Origin: Collinsella sp. AF02-46-1
GTDB lineage: Bacteria; Actinomycetota; Coriobacteriia; Coriobacteriales; Coriobacteriaceae
NCBI RefSeq assembly: GCF_003465825.1
Contig: NZ_QSBV01000011.1
Span: forward strand, 26,004 to 90,003
Length of the DNA: 64,000 bases
Direction of reading: 5' to 3'
Positions 17,311-25,460 of the stretch are shown piece after piece. A model generated the notes under the pieces. The model was given only the letters and a program-made list of their open reading frames with translations, was not told the DNA's origin and did not search any database. The translations under genes and the position numbers were made by a program. Within the stretch, counting starts at the first letter, position 1. The number at the start of each line of letters is the position of its first letter.

Positions 17311-17385
17311 CATTTTCGTTCATTTTCTTTTTAAGTAAGAAAACACCTTTTGATTACTTATCTTTTCTATAAAAGAAAGACGATT
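17311..17385. promoter_or_regulatory. A/T-rich repeated control region before the aldolase
   Basis: The region contains repeated TTTTCTTTTTAAGTAAGAAAA and CTTATCTTTTC...AAAAGAAAG stretches that read as overlapping inverted repeats. This is stronger A/T bias than elsewhere. It is the likely binding area of the divergent DeoR regulator. The rest of the gap up to 17600 holds no gene I can support. Confidence 0.45.
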
Positions 17386-17600
17386 CGCGTGAAAACTTCA
17401 GTGTCGGATAGAGAAATTTGGTCCGAATCCCTTCCGTTTGCTTTTCAAAAACGGGTGTCCTGACCTGCGTGCCGGTGATATCTCATACATGTAACACGAA
17501 CGATTTCCATACAATGGGGGCAGCAAAACGCAAGGTAAAACGCCTTGTGAACAACTACGCCCGATGTCCAGATGCGGGCGAGGGAGAGGAGCAAACGCTC

Positions 17601-18458
17601 ATGGCACTTGTTACCACCGAAAAGATGCTCAAGGACGCTCAGGCCGGCCACTACGCCGTCGGCGCGTTCAACGTCGAGAACCTCGAGTTTGTTATGGCCG
17701 TTCTGGCCGCTGCCGAGGAGACCAAGTCCCCCGTCATCATGCAGACCACCCCGGGCACCATCAAGACCGCTGGTCTGGACTACTTCTACGGCATGGTCAA
17801 GGCTGCTGCCGAGCGCGCTTCCGTGCCCGTCGCTCTGCACCTCGATCACGGCGATGGCTATGACCGCTGCATGCAGGCTTTCCGCACCGGCTATACCTCT
17901 GTCATGATCGACGGCTCGCACGAGTCCTTCGAGGACAACATTGCCCTGACCAAGTCCGTCGCCGATGCCGGCCGCGCCATGGGCGTGCCCGTCGAGGCTG
18001 AGCTTGGCAAGGTTGGCGGCAAGGAGGACGACGGCCCCGCGGTTGAGGGCGAGAGCCCCTACACCGATCCGGCCGAGGCCAAGGAGTTCGTCGAGCGTAC
18101 CGGCTGCACCTCCCTCGCAATTGGCGTTGGCACCAGCCACGGTGTGTACACGAGCGATCCGCACATCGAGCAGTCCGTGGTCAAGGCCATCCGCGACGCC
18201 GTCGACGTGCCGCTGGTCCTGCACGGCACCTCCGGTGTGCCCGATGAGCAGGTTGCCGAGGCTGTGAAGAATGGCATCTGCAAGGTTAACTACGCCACCG
18301 AGCTGCGTCAGGCCTACACCAAGGGCTTCATGGCCTACATGGCCGAGAACCCCGCCTGCTTCGATCCCAAGAAGCCGGCCAAGGAGGGTATGCGTGAGAT
18401 CACCGAGCTGGTTAAGATCCGCATGACCAACCTCAACTCTGTGGGCAAAGCAGAGTAA
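17601..18458 (+). CDS. Class II ketose-bisphosphate aldolase, tagatose-bisphosphate type
   Basis: This 285-residue zinc aldolase fits the GatY/KbaY/FbaA family in length and sequence: AVGAFNVENLEF near the N terminus, the zinc and substrate segment ALHLDHGDGYD, the EAELGKVGGKED loop, and the C-terminal VLHGTSGVP and KVNYATELR motifs. In context it would split tagatose 1,6-bisphosphate into dihydroxyacetone phosphate and glyceraldehyde 3-phosphate, replacing the class I LacD of other lac operons. Fructose-bisphosphate aldolase activity cannot be ruled out from sequence. The ATG at 17601 follows GGGAGAGGAG. It stands alone, divergent from a DeoR regulator. Confidence 0.85.
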   Translation: MALVTTEKMLKDAQAGHYAVGAFNVENLEFVMAVLAAAEETKSPVIMQTTPGTIKTAGLDYFYGMVKAAAERASVPVALHLDHGDGYDRCMQAFRTGYTSVMIDGSHESFEDNIALTKSVADAGRAMGVPVEAELGKVGGKEDDGPAVEGESPYTDPAEAKEFVERTGCTSLAIGVGTSHGVYTSDPHIEQSVVKAIRDAVDVPLVLHGTSGVPDEQVAEAVKNGICKVNYATELRQAYTKGFMAYMAENPACFDPKKPAKEGMREITELVKIRMTNLNSVGKAE

Positions 18459-18491
18459 CAGCAAGGGTACTCCGACTCGCTACATATCCCG

Positions 18492-18616
18492 GGGAGGGAC
18501 GAGGGCTTAGTTCCCCAATCGTCCTCGGGCATGCAAAAAGCCTCGCTGCGCACTTCGTGCGGCGAGGCTTTTTGCCCCCTGCGGAAAGATTGGGGAACTA
18601 AGCCCTCGTCCCTCCC
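18492..18616. repeat. Nested palindrome element A (29-bp perfect arms)
   Basis: Left arm 18492-18520 and right arm 18588-18616 are perfect reverse complements (begin GGGAGGGACGAGGGC). Inside are the boxes GTCCTCGGGCATGC and CCTGCGGAA around a second hairpin AAAAAGCCTCGC/GCGAGGCTTTTT. Members B (54311-54439), C (58412-58538) and E (59461-59567) keep the boxes but have different paired arms; D (63891-63968) is partial. It lies after the aldolase and may act as its transcript end. Confidence 0.85.
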
Positions 18617-18779
18617 AGGTTGACCTACTCGAGGTCGTCGCCCTTGTGGCGTTGGGCGGAAAATAATAAGAAGCCTTCGCGCTGCGGAATGATTTTGGAA
18701 ACTAAGTACGGGGACCCGCCCAAACCGTCCTGCTCAATCGCCCTTGTGGTGTTGGGGCTGAAAGGGTGGGACGCGTGGG

Positions 18780-19403
18780 TCATTTGGTTGTTAGGGTTAG
18801 TAGGTCGTTGGGGGTTTTGAGGTTGTAGGTGGCGTTTGGGATATCTTGGTGTGATCCCCATGCTGCTCGGGCAAAACTGACCCCTGCCGAAGTTGCGCAT
18901 TGTTCGTCGTAGACGGTGTCGCCAACGTAGACGACGTTGCCAGGATTCGCGCCCGTACGCCGGAGATATTCGAGCATGGGAGCGGGTGCGGGTTTATGTT
19001 CGGTTGTGTCTTCGACAAGGATGATGTGCTCAAAATACTTATCGAAGCCAAGGGGTGCAATTTCTTCTGCGTATTCGTCGCGCGCACGTGAGGAGACGAT
19101 GCCAAGTTTGCAGCCGTTGTCGGAGAGTGTTGCGATAACTTCGTGCAAGCCGGGAAACACGCTGATGGTGCTTTTAAAGCTGGCGGCAACTTGGCACCAG
19201 CGATTCAGCGTTGCCTGTGAGTAGATCCCAAGTTTCTCAAGGGCGTTCTTGCCGGGTATGCCGAGGGCAAATTCAAGCTCGTGTCGGGGGAGCGTTTTGC
19301 CGGTTTCTTCTTGGATAATCTGGCCAAGCGATGACAGCACGCTTTCTTCTGTATCTGCCAATGTCCCATCAACGTCAAACACGATATAGTCAAAGTACTT
19401 CAT
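18780..19403 (-). CDS. HAD-superfamily phosphatase (phosphoglycolate phosphatase-like)
   Basis: This 207-residue hydrolase has the HAD motif I FDVDGTLADTEES (nucleophile Asp10, Asp12), motif II around GIVSSRAR, the conserved lysine in TEHKPAPAPM, and motif IV YVGDTVYDEQCA. The helical cap between motif I and II (about 18-85) is of the Gph/PGMB type. The substrate is not predictable. It is 57 bp downstream of the AraC gene on the same strand, so the two may form a unit. The last codons end in a low-complexity TLTTK tail. Base use looks more A/T-rich than in neighbours. Confidence 0.82.
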   Translation of the reverse strand: MKYFDYIVFDVDGTLADTEESVLSSLGQIIQEETGKTLPRHELEFALGIPGKNALEKLGIYSQATLNRWCQVAASFKSTISVFPGLHEVIATLSDNGCKLGIVSSRARDEYAEEIAPLGFDKYFEHIILVEDTTEHKPAPAPMLEYLRRTGANPGNVVYVGDTVYDEQCATSAGVSFARAAWGSHQDIPNATYNLKTPNDLLTLTTK

Positions 19404-19459
19404 ATAGTAGCTCCTATCCGTTGTTTGCCTGCAAGTTTGATGCAGTGACAGAAGAAGGG

Positions 19460-20398
19460 CTAGCGGGATTTCTGCCTGGTACTATCGAGATTCTGCCTCG
19501 CTGCTCGATAGCTCGAAGGAGTGCATCCCATTTGTTCTTTAAATACCTGGCCAAGATGGCTTGCTGTCGCAAAGCCGCATTGGCGCGCGACTGTCTGGAC
19601 CGTTCGCGTGGTGTGTGCCAAAAGTTCGCAAGCACGGTTTACGCGGTATGCGCGCAGATATGCCGCCGGGGTCGTTCCTGCGCAAGCTTCGATAATGCGG
19701 TAACACTCTCTTTCGCTTACGCCGGCTGCAGATGCCATCTGGGGCACATCTATAGCGGCTGCATAGTTTGCGCGGATATAGTCCAGGATTGCCTTGAACT
19801 GTACGTCGCGGTTGGTCATCCAAGAGGCGTTGTCGGAGGAAAAGAGCGGTTCGGCCTTGGCGTAAATCTGAATCCAGAGCTCTGACAAGCTATTCCGAAG
19901 CGCCATCTCGTTCTGCGGCCGTTGAAGGTCGTGGTTAAAGGAACTCTTTAGCAAATCGATAAAGGGCATATCGTCGGGGTTGGTGGGCGACCATTTGAGC
20001 ACATCGACGCCTCGACATTGCAGCAAAGGATTGATATAGCGCTTTTGAAGGCGTCCCGCGGGATCGCCGAGCATCGACGGCTGAAAGATATGCAACATTT
20101 GAATGGCTGGTGCCGAATTGGGTGATTGCAGCGTGCTGTGCAAAACGCCGCCGTTGATAAAGCCGGCGGACCCTTCCTCAAAGCGTACGTGCTCATGAGC
20201 CGCGCGCGTTCGATAGTCAATCGCTCCCTGTTCCATGTAGAAAAGCTCAACTTCGGAATGCCAGTGCCAGGGGACGGAATTGCCCGGATAGCGAGCGAAT
20301 TCTGCGCGTTCGGCAATATAGGGCCAGTCTTCGGCGGTCTCGGGAAACGCTTCCTCGCGTCCTCCGCGGTGCAATTCTATGTGATCCATGTTTCGCAT
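19460..20398 (-). CDS. AraC-family transcriptional regulator
   Basis: This 312-residue protein has an N-terminal cupin-like sensor domain with VPWHWHSEVELFYMEQGAIDY and INGGVLHS (residues about 38-90). A C-terminal AraC double helix-turn-helix follows, from about 205 (FKAILDYIRANYAAAIDVPQMA) through VQTVARQCGFATASHLGQVFKEQMGCTPSSYR. The layout is that of sugar-responsive AraC regulators. It probably controls its downstream HAD gene or the region to its 5' side. The ATG at 20398 has no strong ribosome binding site; the ATG three codons later is an alternative. Confidence 0.85.
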   Translation of the reverse strand: MRNMDHIELHRGGREEAFPETAEDWPYIAERAEFARYPGNSVPWHWHSEVELFYMEQGAIDYRTRAAHEHVRFEEGSAGFINGGVLHSTLQSPNSAPAIQMLHIFQPSMLGDPAGRLQKRYINPLLQCRGVDVLKWSPTNPDDMPFIDLLKSSFNHDLQRPQNEMALRNSLSELWIQIYAKAEPLFSSDNASWMTNRDVQFKAILDYIRANYAAAIDVPQMASAAGVSERECYRIIEACAGTTPAAYLRAYRVNRACELLAHTTRTVQTVARQCGFATASHLGQVFKEQMGCTPSSYRAARQNLDSTRQKSR

Positions 20399-20887
20399 GG
20401 CATCAGTATAAAGCGCGATGGGCTTAGATTGCTCTTGCCTGTTCGGGGAACGCCTTGTTTAGGGATGCTTGGAGCTTTTCGAACGATGCTCGCAAGTTGT
20501 GGCTCTGGTTGGTTGAGCGTTTGGCTTTTGTGGTGGGGGAGTCGAGGAGGCCGTCTCTCTGTGTCGGGGGGAAGGAGAAAAGGTCTGCATGTTTTAGGGA
20601 CGGCTGCCGTGCTACGGCATTGGAAGAATGCATGCTTATGCGGCCTCCTCGATGTCCACCAAAAGATTGCGCGCGGGGTGTGCTGCTAGGCCCCGTGCGT
20701 TGGCAGTATTATGCCGTGGCTGCTGCAAAGAAGCGCTAAAGAAAGGCTTAATGAGGTTTGACGTTGCGATGAAACCGCAGGTAAAAGCTATCGAGTAACA
20801 CTCTTGAAAGGTTTTGGGCTTAAGGGTTTTCTAAGGTTTGTGGCGCGGATGTGGCTTGCCTGTGTGGGGCGTGTGGACGGCTCGTTC
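20399..20887. other. Gene-free gap with an imperfect palindrome
   Basis: No convincing coding frame is visible in 489 bp. CGAGGAGGCCG (20543-20553) and CGGCCTCCTCG (20641-20651), extended outward by TTTTGTGGTGG and CCACCAAAA, form arms of about 25 bp around a 90-bp centre. The rest appears non-coding and may include a decayed gene. Confidence 0.5.
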
Positions 20888-21862
20888 CTAGCACTGCGGT
20901 GCGGCGGCGCGTACTTGTTCGATGACCTTTTCCATCGTGGCGTCGATGCGGTCCTTTTTGAGTTCGCATTCCCAGATGGTTATGGGCGTCCAGCCCATTT
21001 GAGTGAGTGCTGCCACGGCAGCGCGGTCGCGCTCGACGTTGCGACGGAACTTTGCCTCCCAAAACTCAACGTTGCGCTTGGGCTGGCTAGGGTTGCACTT
21101 GGGGCAGCGGTGCCAAAAGCAGCCGTTGACGAAGATGGCGATCTTGCGCCCGGGAAAGGCGATGTCGGGCTTTCCGGGCACCTTCCATTCCAAGCGATAA
21201 CCCGTAAGGCCTGCTGCCCGCAGGCGCTGGCGAACGAGCAGCTCGGGCTTGGTATTGGCGCGCTTGTTGCCCTTCATGGACTTTTTGATAGCGGCGCGAC
21301 GGCGGACCAGTTCGCGCTCGTCAGCGGAGAGGTCCGAGGTATCGATGCCGTCCAGCAGGCCGGGCTTCGGACGCTTTTTGCTGCGGCGCTTAGGTGCACG
21401 CTTGGGTTTGTCGGCTGTGTTGGGCGCGGCGTCATCGGCAGAGCTTGTCTCAAGCCGATCTTCCTTCAGCTCAATCAGGGCATCAATGAGCCCCTTGTCA
21501 GCGGGCATCCATTCCACCGTGGCAAGTGAGGTGCGTGGAATCCAGCGGATATCGAGCTGGCGGTCGCGCTTCTGGGGCTCATCGGATTCATCGGCCAGCG
21601 AGCAGTAGTAGCACTCCATGGAGAGATGAAAATCGGGGTAGTCGTACTCAACGGTGTAAAAATCGCGCAGGTTGGTGACTTTTACCTGCAGCTCTTCCAT
21701 AAGCTCGCGTCGCACGGCGTCTTCGGGCGTCTCGCCGCGCATGAGCTTGCCACCGGGGAACTCCCAAAGTCCCTGCATGTCGCCATAGCCGCGCTGCACG
21801 GCAAGCAGCTCGTCAGATCCTTCCTTGCGAATGATCCCAGCGGCAACATGAACGGTCTTCAA
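20888..21862 (-). CDS. Nudix hydrolase fused to Vsr-type mismatch endonuclease
   Basis: A single 324-residue chain joins two DNA-maintenance domains. Residues 1-135 are a MutT-like Nudix domain with a complete Nudix box (Gly38 to Val60: GGKLMRGETPEDAVRREL then MEELQV). Residues about 135-195 are a Lys/Arg/Pro-rich linker (KRAPKRRSKKRPKP). Residues 196-305 match very-short-patch-repair endonuclease: NTKPELLVRQRL, KPDIAFPGRK (catalytic Asp233), FVNGCFWHRCPKC (His251 and zinc-type cysteines), NVEFWEAKFRRNVERDR and TIWECEL. Both halves look intact. I chose a TTG start at 21862 because GAGAGGA precedes it; the longer frame reads through antisense of the next gene. No dcm-type methyltransferase is in the window. 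Confidence 0.87.
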   Translation of the reverse strand: MKTVHVAAGIIRKEGSDELLAVQRGYGDMQGLWEFPGGKLMRGETPEDAVRRELMEELQVKVTNLRDFYTVEYDYPDFHLSMECYYCSLADESDEPQKRDRQLDIRWIPRTSLATVEWMPADKGLIDALIELKEDRLETSSADDAAPNTADKPKRAPKRRSKKRPKPGLLDGIDTSDLSADERELVRRRAAIKKSMKGNKRANTKPELLVRQRLRAAGLTGYRLEWKVPGKPDIAFPGRKIAIFVNGCFWHRCPKCNPSQPKRNVEFWEAKFRRNVERDRAAVAALTQMGWTPITIWECELKKDRIDATMEKVIEQVRAAAPQC

Positions 21863-22019
21863 CAGGAGTCCTCTCTCAACATCAACACGTGGCAGGGTAG
21901 CCAAATGAGATACCCGTACCTTACACAACGGTAAGGCAAGCGTAAGCCATATCGATGGTAGCCGACTCGGCTTCTTGCGACTATAGATGCCGTAGACTAA
22001 TCGCAAGAAAGGACTCGGT

Positions 22020-22805
22020 ATGCAAACCACGCACATGGCGACCCCGGTACTGGAGGTCGCGCATCTCGAAAAGGTATATGGAGCGCTGGGCAACGTGACC
22101 CGCGCGCTCAACGATGTCAGCTTTACCGTCAACCGCGGCGAATTCGTTGGCATCATGGGCGCCTCGGGCTCGGGCAAGTCGACGTTGCTCAACTGCGTGT
22201 CGACCATCGATGCCGCCACGAGTGGCGCCATCCGCATCAACGGCCAGGATGTGACGCGCATGAAGCAGGCCAAGCTTTCGCAGTTCCGCCGCGAGGAGCT
22301 GGGCTTTATCTTCCAGGATTCCAACCTGCTCGATACGCTCACGGCACGCGAGAACATCGCCCTGCCGCTCACCATTGCCCGCACAAACTCGGCAGAGATC
22401 TCGACCCGCGTGCAGGACGTGGCCGCGCGCCTGTCTATTAGCCAGGTGCTCGACAAGTACCCCTACCAGATGTCCGGCGGCCAGCAGCAGCGCGTTGCCG
22501 CGGCTCGCGCGCTCGTCACCGACCCCACCATGATCATGGCCGACGAGCCCACCGGCGCCCTCGATTCCAAGAGCGCCCGCCTGCTGCTCGAGAGCTTGGA
22601 GGCCCTGAATCGCCGCCTGCGCGCGACCGTGCTCATGGTTACGCACGACAGTTTTGCCGCCAGCTACACGAGCCGTGTGCTGTTTATTCGCGACGGCAAG
22701 ATCTTCACCGAGCTGCGCCGCGGCGACACCGACCGCCGAGAGTTCTTCGACCGCATTATGGAGGTCGTTACCATGATGGGCGGTGAGGGCTCCGATGCTC
22801 TGTAA
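22020..22805 (+). CDS. ABC transporter ATP-binding protein (BceA/MacB-like)
   Basis: This 261-residue ATPase has Walker [11 protein letters not shown]-loop [10 protein letters not shown], signature MSGGQQQR, Walker [14 protein letters not shown] and the switch histidine in MVTHD. It belongs to the subfamily that pairs with ten-helix FtsX-like permeases (BceAB, used in antimicrobial peptide sensing or resistance, or lipid handling). The start has AGAAAGGA upstream. The last codons overlap the permease ATG by 11 bp, so translation is coupled. No two-component system is adjacent, unlike typical BceAB loci. Confidence 0.92.
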   Translation: MQTTHMATPVLEVAHLEKVYGALGNVTRALNDVSFTVNRGEFVGIMGASGSGKSTLLNCVSTIDAATSGAIRINGQDVTRMKQAKLSQFRREELGFIFQDSNLLDTLTARENIALPLTIARTNSAEISTRVQDVAARLSISQVLDKYPYQMSGGQQQRVAAARALVTDPTMIMADEPTGALDSKSARLLLESLEALNRRLRATVLMVTHDSFAASYTSRVLFIRDGKIFTELRRGDTDRREFFDRIMEVVTMMGGEGSDAL

Positions 22806-24996
22806 ACTCGCTTGGGGCAACGTCCGCCGCGCCGGCCGCGATTACCTTGTCTACTTGCTGACGCTCACCCTGGGTGTCACGGTTTTCTATGCCTTCAATA
22901 CCGTCTCGATGCAGGTCGACATTGCCGGCATCAAGGAGGAGGGACTGTCCGAGCTCATGGGCAGCATGCTCGGCTACCTGACGTACTTTTTGGCCGGCGT
23001 CATGGCCTTTTTGATGGTATATGCCAACAACTTCATTATGAAACGCCGCAAAAAGGAGTTTGGCCTGTACCAGGTGCTCGGCATGGGGCGCGGTCGCGTT
23101 GCCACGATCATGGCGCTCGAGACCGTGATCGTTTCGGTCGGCGCCTTTGTCGCCGGCATTGTGCTGGGCGTGGGGCTCTCCCAGCTCATGACATTCTTTA
23201 CGGCCTCGCTCTTTAAGACACAGATCGCTAATTTCCACTTCTTTTTCTCGGTGCATGCGTTCAACCTGACCCTTGCCTGCATGCTCGTGATGTTTGTGCT
23301 TACGCTGCTGCTGAACCTTCGCGCCGTGCGCCGTACCAAGCTCATCGAGCTTATGGGCGCCGAGCGGCGCAACGAGAGCATCAAGACGCGCAACCCCTGG
23401 ATTGCGATCGCCATCTTTGTCGTGGGCGTGGTGCTGGTGGGCGTGGCCTATTACCGCCTGTTGCGCGATGGGTTCCCGCTCACCGCGACGGAGGGTAAGC
23501 TGCAGGAGGCCATGAACCAGTTTGGTATCACCACGGCCATGGTTACGGTGGGTACCTTTGCCCTGTTCTGGGGCCTTTCGGGCATGCTTATCAAGCTGCT
23601 GCAGAGCCTGCGCAGCGTGTATTGGCGCGGCCTCAACATGTTTACCGTGCGCCAGCTTGCGGCCAAGGTCAACACGGTGTGCTTTTCGATGGGCGTCATC
23701 GCGATGATTCTGTTTTTGGCCATTACCTCGGTGACCTGCGGTATGTCGATTGCCAACGTGATGAACGAAAACCTCGAGCGCTATAACCCTGTTGACGTGT
23801 CTCAAACGTATGTCTATTACACGCCCGAAACGCTCGACTACTACAAGGAGTATGTCAATCCGTCTGAGGCCGATCGCATGGTGCTGGCCGATGCAACGGT
23901 CGATTTGTACGCTGCATGGCATGGCGAGCGCAAGTCGGCGGACAACAACGATGAGACAGGCAAGAAGGTCAATATCGCCGATGTTGCCGGTGAGCATGTG
24001 CAGATCGATTCGTATCTGAGTTACCCGCTTGGCGGCTCGGGCCCCTCGGTGGTGGCGGGTGAGATGTGCAAGGCCATGGGAGAAAAGCTTCCCAAGGCGC
24101 TCGAGGGAAGCAACGCCGATGCGATGGGTCTGTATGTGACGCCGGCGAGCCAGTACAACAAACTGCGCCAGATGATGGGCGAGGAGCCGGTGAGCATTGG
24201 CCGCGACCAGTACTTGCTTACGTGTGATATGGGCGGTGAGCTGGGCGACCTGTACACCAAATACATGGCCGGCGGCCATACCCTCACCTTGGACGGGCAT
24301 GAGCTCAAGCCCGCAACCGATAAGTCGGACGAGGACACGGCGGCCATCGCCAACTCGGCGATGGGCAGCAATCCCGGTACCGTGGTCGTAGCCGATGAGC
24401 TGCTGTCCCAGCTTAATCTGCAGCCGTATTCCAGTAATCTGCTCGTTAATTACAAACAGGGTATGGATACGACCGAGGCAGACGAGAGCATTAAATACAC
24501 CTTGCTCGATAATCTGCTCGTTGACGGCAAGGAGCCGGGGTCGTGGGGAGTCTTCATCACGCGTTCCGAGATGTACACGCAAGCAGCGCAGATGAACGGC
24601 ATGATTAGCTATCTGGCCATCTACATTGGCTTTGTACTGGTCGTTGCGTGCGCGGCGATACTGTCGATCCAGCAGCTCTCCAATGTGGCCGACGGCAGCC
24701 GCAGCTATCGTGTGCTGGCACAGATTGGCTGTGACGACCGCCAGATTCGCCATTCGGTGATGGCGCAGCAAGCGGTATTCTTCCTGTTCCCGCTGGCAGT
24801 GGGCCTGGCGCACTCCTTTGTGGCGCTCAAGGTGATCATCGAGCTGGTGAGCATATTCGGAGATATGAGCATCGCCGGCACCGTGGGCCTCACCTGCGCG
24901 ATTTTCCTGGCGGCCTATGGTGGCTACTTCCTGGTAACGTACCTCATGAGCGCCGGCATGGTACAAGCTGCCATCGCCACCCGCTACAGTGAGTAA
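22795..24996 (+). CDS. ABC transporter permease (BceB-like, FtsX family)
   Basis: This 733-residue membrane protein begins with the family-typical LAWGNVRRAGRDYLVYLLTLTLGV. It has four helices in the first 240 residues, further helices at about 275-320, a long extracytoplasmic region (about 330-600) and a C-terminal group of helices from ISYLAIYIGFVLVV. That layout matches BceB-type permeases with one large sensor domain. It partners the ATPase it overlaps. The substrate is unknown; peptide antibiotic resistance or detection is the usual role. Confidence 0.87.
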   Translation: MLCKLAWGNVRRAGRDYLVYLLTLTLGVTVFYAFNTVSMQVDIAGIKEEGLSELMGSMLGYLTYFLAGVMAFLMVYANNFIMKRRKKEFGLYQVLGMGRGRVATIMALETVIVSVGAFVAGIVLGVGLSQLMTFFTASLFKTQIANFHFFFSVHAFNLTLACMLVMFVLTLLLNLRAVRRTKLIELMGAERRNESIKTRNPWIAIAIFVVGVVLVGVAYYRLLRDGFPLTATEGKLQEAMNQFGITTAMVTVGTFALFWGLSGMLIKLLQSLRSVYWRGLNMFTVRQLAAKVNTVCFSMGVIAMILFLAITSVTCGMSIANVMNENLERYNPVDVSQTYVYYTPETLDYYKEYVNPSEADRMVLADATVDLYAAWHGERKSADNNDETGKKVNIADVAGEHVQIDSYLSYPLGGSGPSVVAGEMCKAMGEKLPKALEGSNADAMGLYVTPASQYNKLRQMMGEEPVSIGRDQYLLTCDMGGELGDLYTKYMAGGHTLTLDGHELKPATDKSDEDTAAIANSAMGSNPGTVVVADELLSQLNLQPYSSNLLVNYKQGMDTTEADESIKYTLLDNLLVDGKEPGSWGVFITRSEMYTQAAQMNGMISYLAIYIGFVLVVACAAILSIQQLSNVADGSRSYRVLAQIGCDDRQIRHSVMAQQAVFFLFPLAVGLAHSFVALKVIIELVSIFGDMSIAGTVGLTCAIFLAAYGGYFLVTYLMSAGMVQAAIATRYSE

Positions 24997-25032
24997 CAGG
25001 CGGGCAAAACCGTCGCAAAATCAGAGCGAATA

Positions 25033-25072
25033 ACCGCCGCGAAGGGAGTCCAGCTCCCTTCGCGGCGGTATT
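25033..25072 (+). terminator. Terminator after the ABC permease
   Basis: ACCGCCGCGAAGGGAG (25033-25048) pairs with CTCCCTTCGCGGCGGT (25054-25069), followed by ATTTT. Confidence 0.9.
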
Positions 25073-25097
25073 TTGCGTATCTAGAGCATCTCAGATG

Positions 25098-25218
25098 CAA
25101 GTGAGTAGGCTTTTTTGGATCCGCCGAGCACATCGCGGCAAGTGCTCAATAAAATCGCAGGTCAGGGCTGTGGCGTTTTGAGGTGTGCTCGGCATCCCGC
25201 CAAAAGACTACTCACTTG
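25098..25218. mobile_element. 121-bp MITE-like element, copy 1
   Basis: The element opens CAAGTGAGTAGGCTTTTTT and closes with the inverse CAAAAGACTACTCACTTG; inner CCGAGCAC and GTGCTCGG also pair. A second copy of exactly the same length is at 43708-43828. It has no coding capacity. Each copy is followed closely by an AACCGCCGCGAGGGA-type terminator and the GTTTGCCCAGATAAAACCTG sequence. Confidence 0.7.
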
Positions 25219-25226
25219 GTTTTACT

Positions 25227-25361
25227 GCTAGAAAACCGCCGCGAGGGAAAGTAGCTCCCTCGCGGCGGTTTTTGACGTTTGCCCAGATAAAACCTGCCAA
25301 AACAAACCTGTCCCTTTTTAGCAGGTTATCGCTTCCAAAAGTGGAGGATCAGCGTGGTGCC
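25227..25361. repeat. 135-bp duplication of the 3' end of a LuxR gene and its terminator
   Basis: 25227-25361 matches 29811-29945 with only a few differences. The shared part includes the GCCGCGAGGGA terminator hairpin and the GTTTGCCCAGATAAAACCTG stretch. It also includes the last codons of the LuxR-type gene at 29910. A third, shorter copy without the gene end lies at 43888-43933. The two full copies bracket the 25.4-29.6 kb cassette. Confidence 0.8.
25326..25361 (-). pseudogene. Remnant of the C terminus of a LuxR-type regulator
   Basis: Read on the minus strand this encodes GTTLILHFWKR and a stop, the same as the end of the intact regulator at 29910-30875 (RTTLILHFWKR). Only about 11 codons remain; nothing upstream resembles the rest of that gene. 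Confidence 0.7.
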
Positions 25362-25460
25362 TTTTGGTGGAGGGGGGATATTGATTAATTCGGGTAACAT
25401 TTTTTTAACGCCGGGAACGATGTTAAAATACCCAAAATGCTATCTAGGAGCTTTGATTTT

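Noticed and set aside
17418..17600. Longer N terminus of the class II aldolase
   Set aside because: The added residues are unlike the family and cover the promoter region; the ATG at 17601 has a good ribosome binding site.
21863..22456. N-terminal extension of the Nudix-Vsr frame
   Set aside because: It runs antisense through the next gene's start and lacks any Nudix-like sequence; a TTG with a good ribosome binding site gives the proper N terminus.
22768..24966. 732-codon open frame opposite the ABC permease
   Set aside because: It is His/Arg-rich antisense with no domain; the permease has clear family features and coupling to its ATPase.
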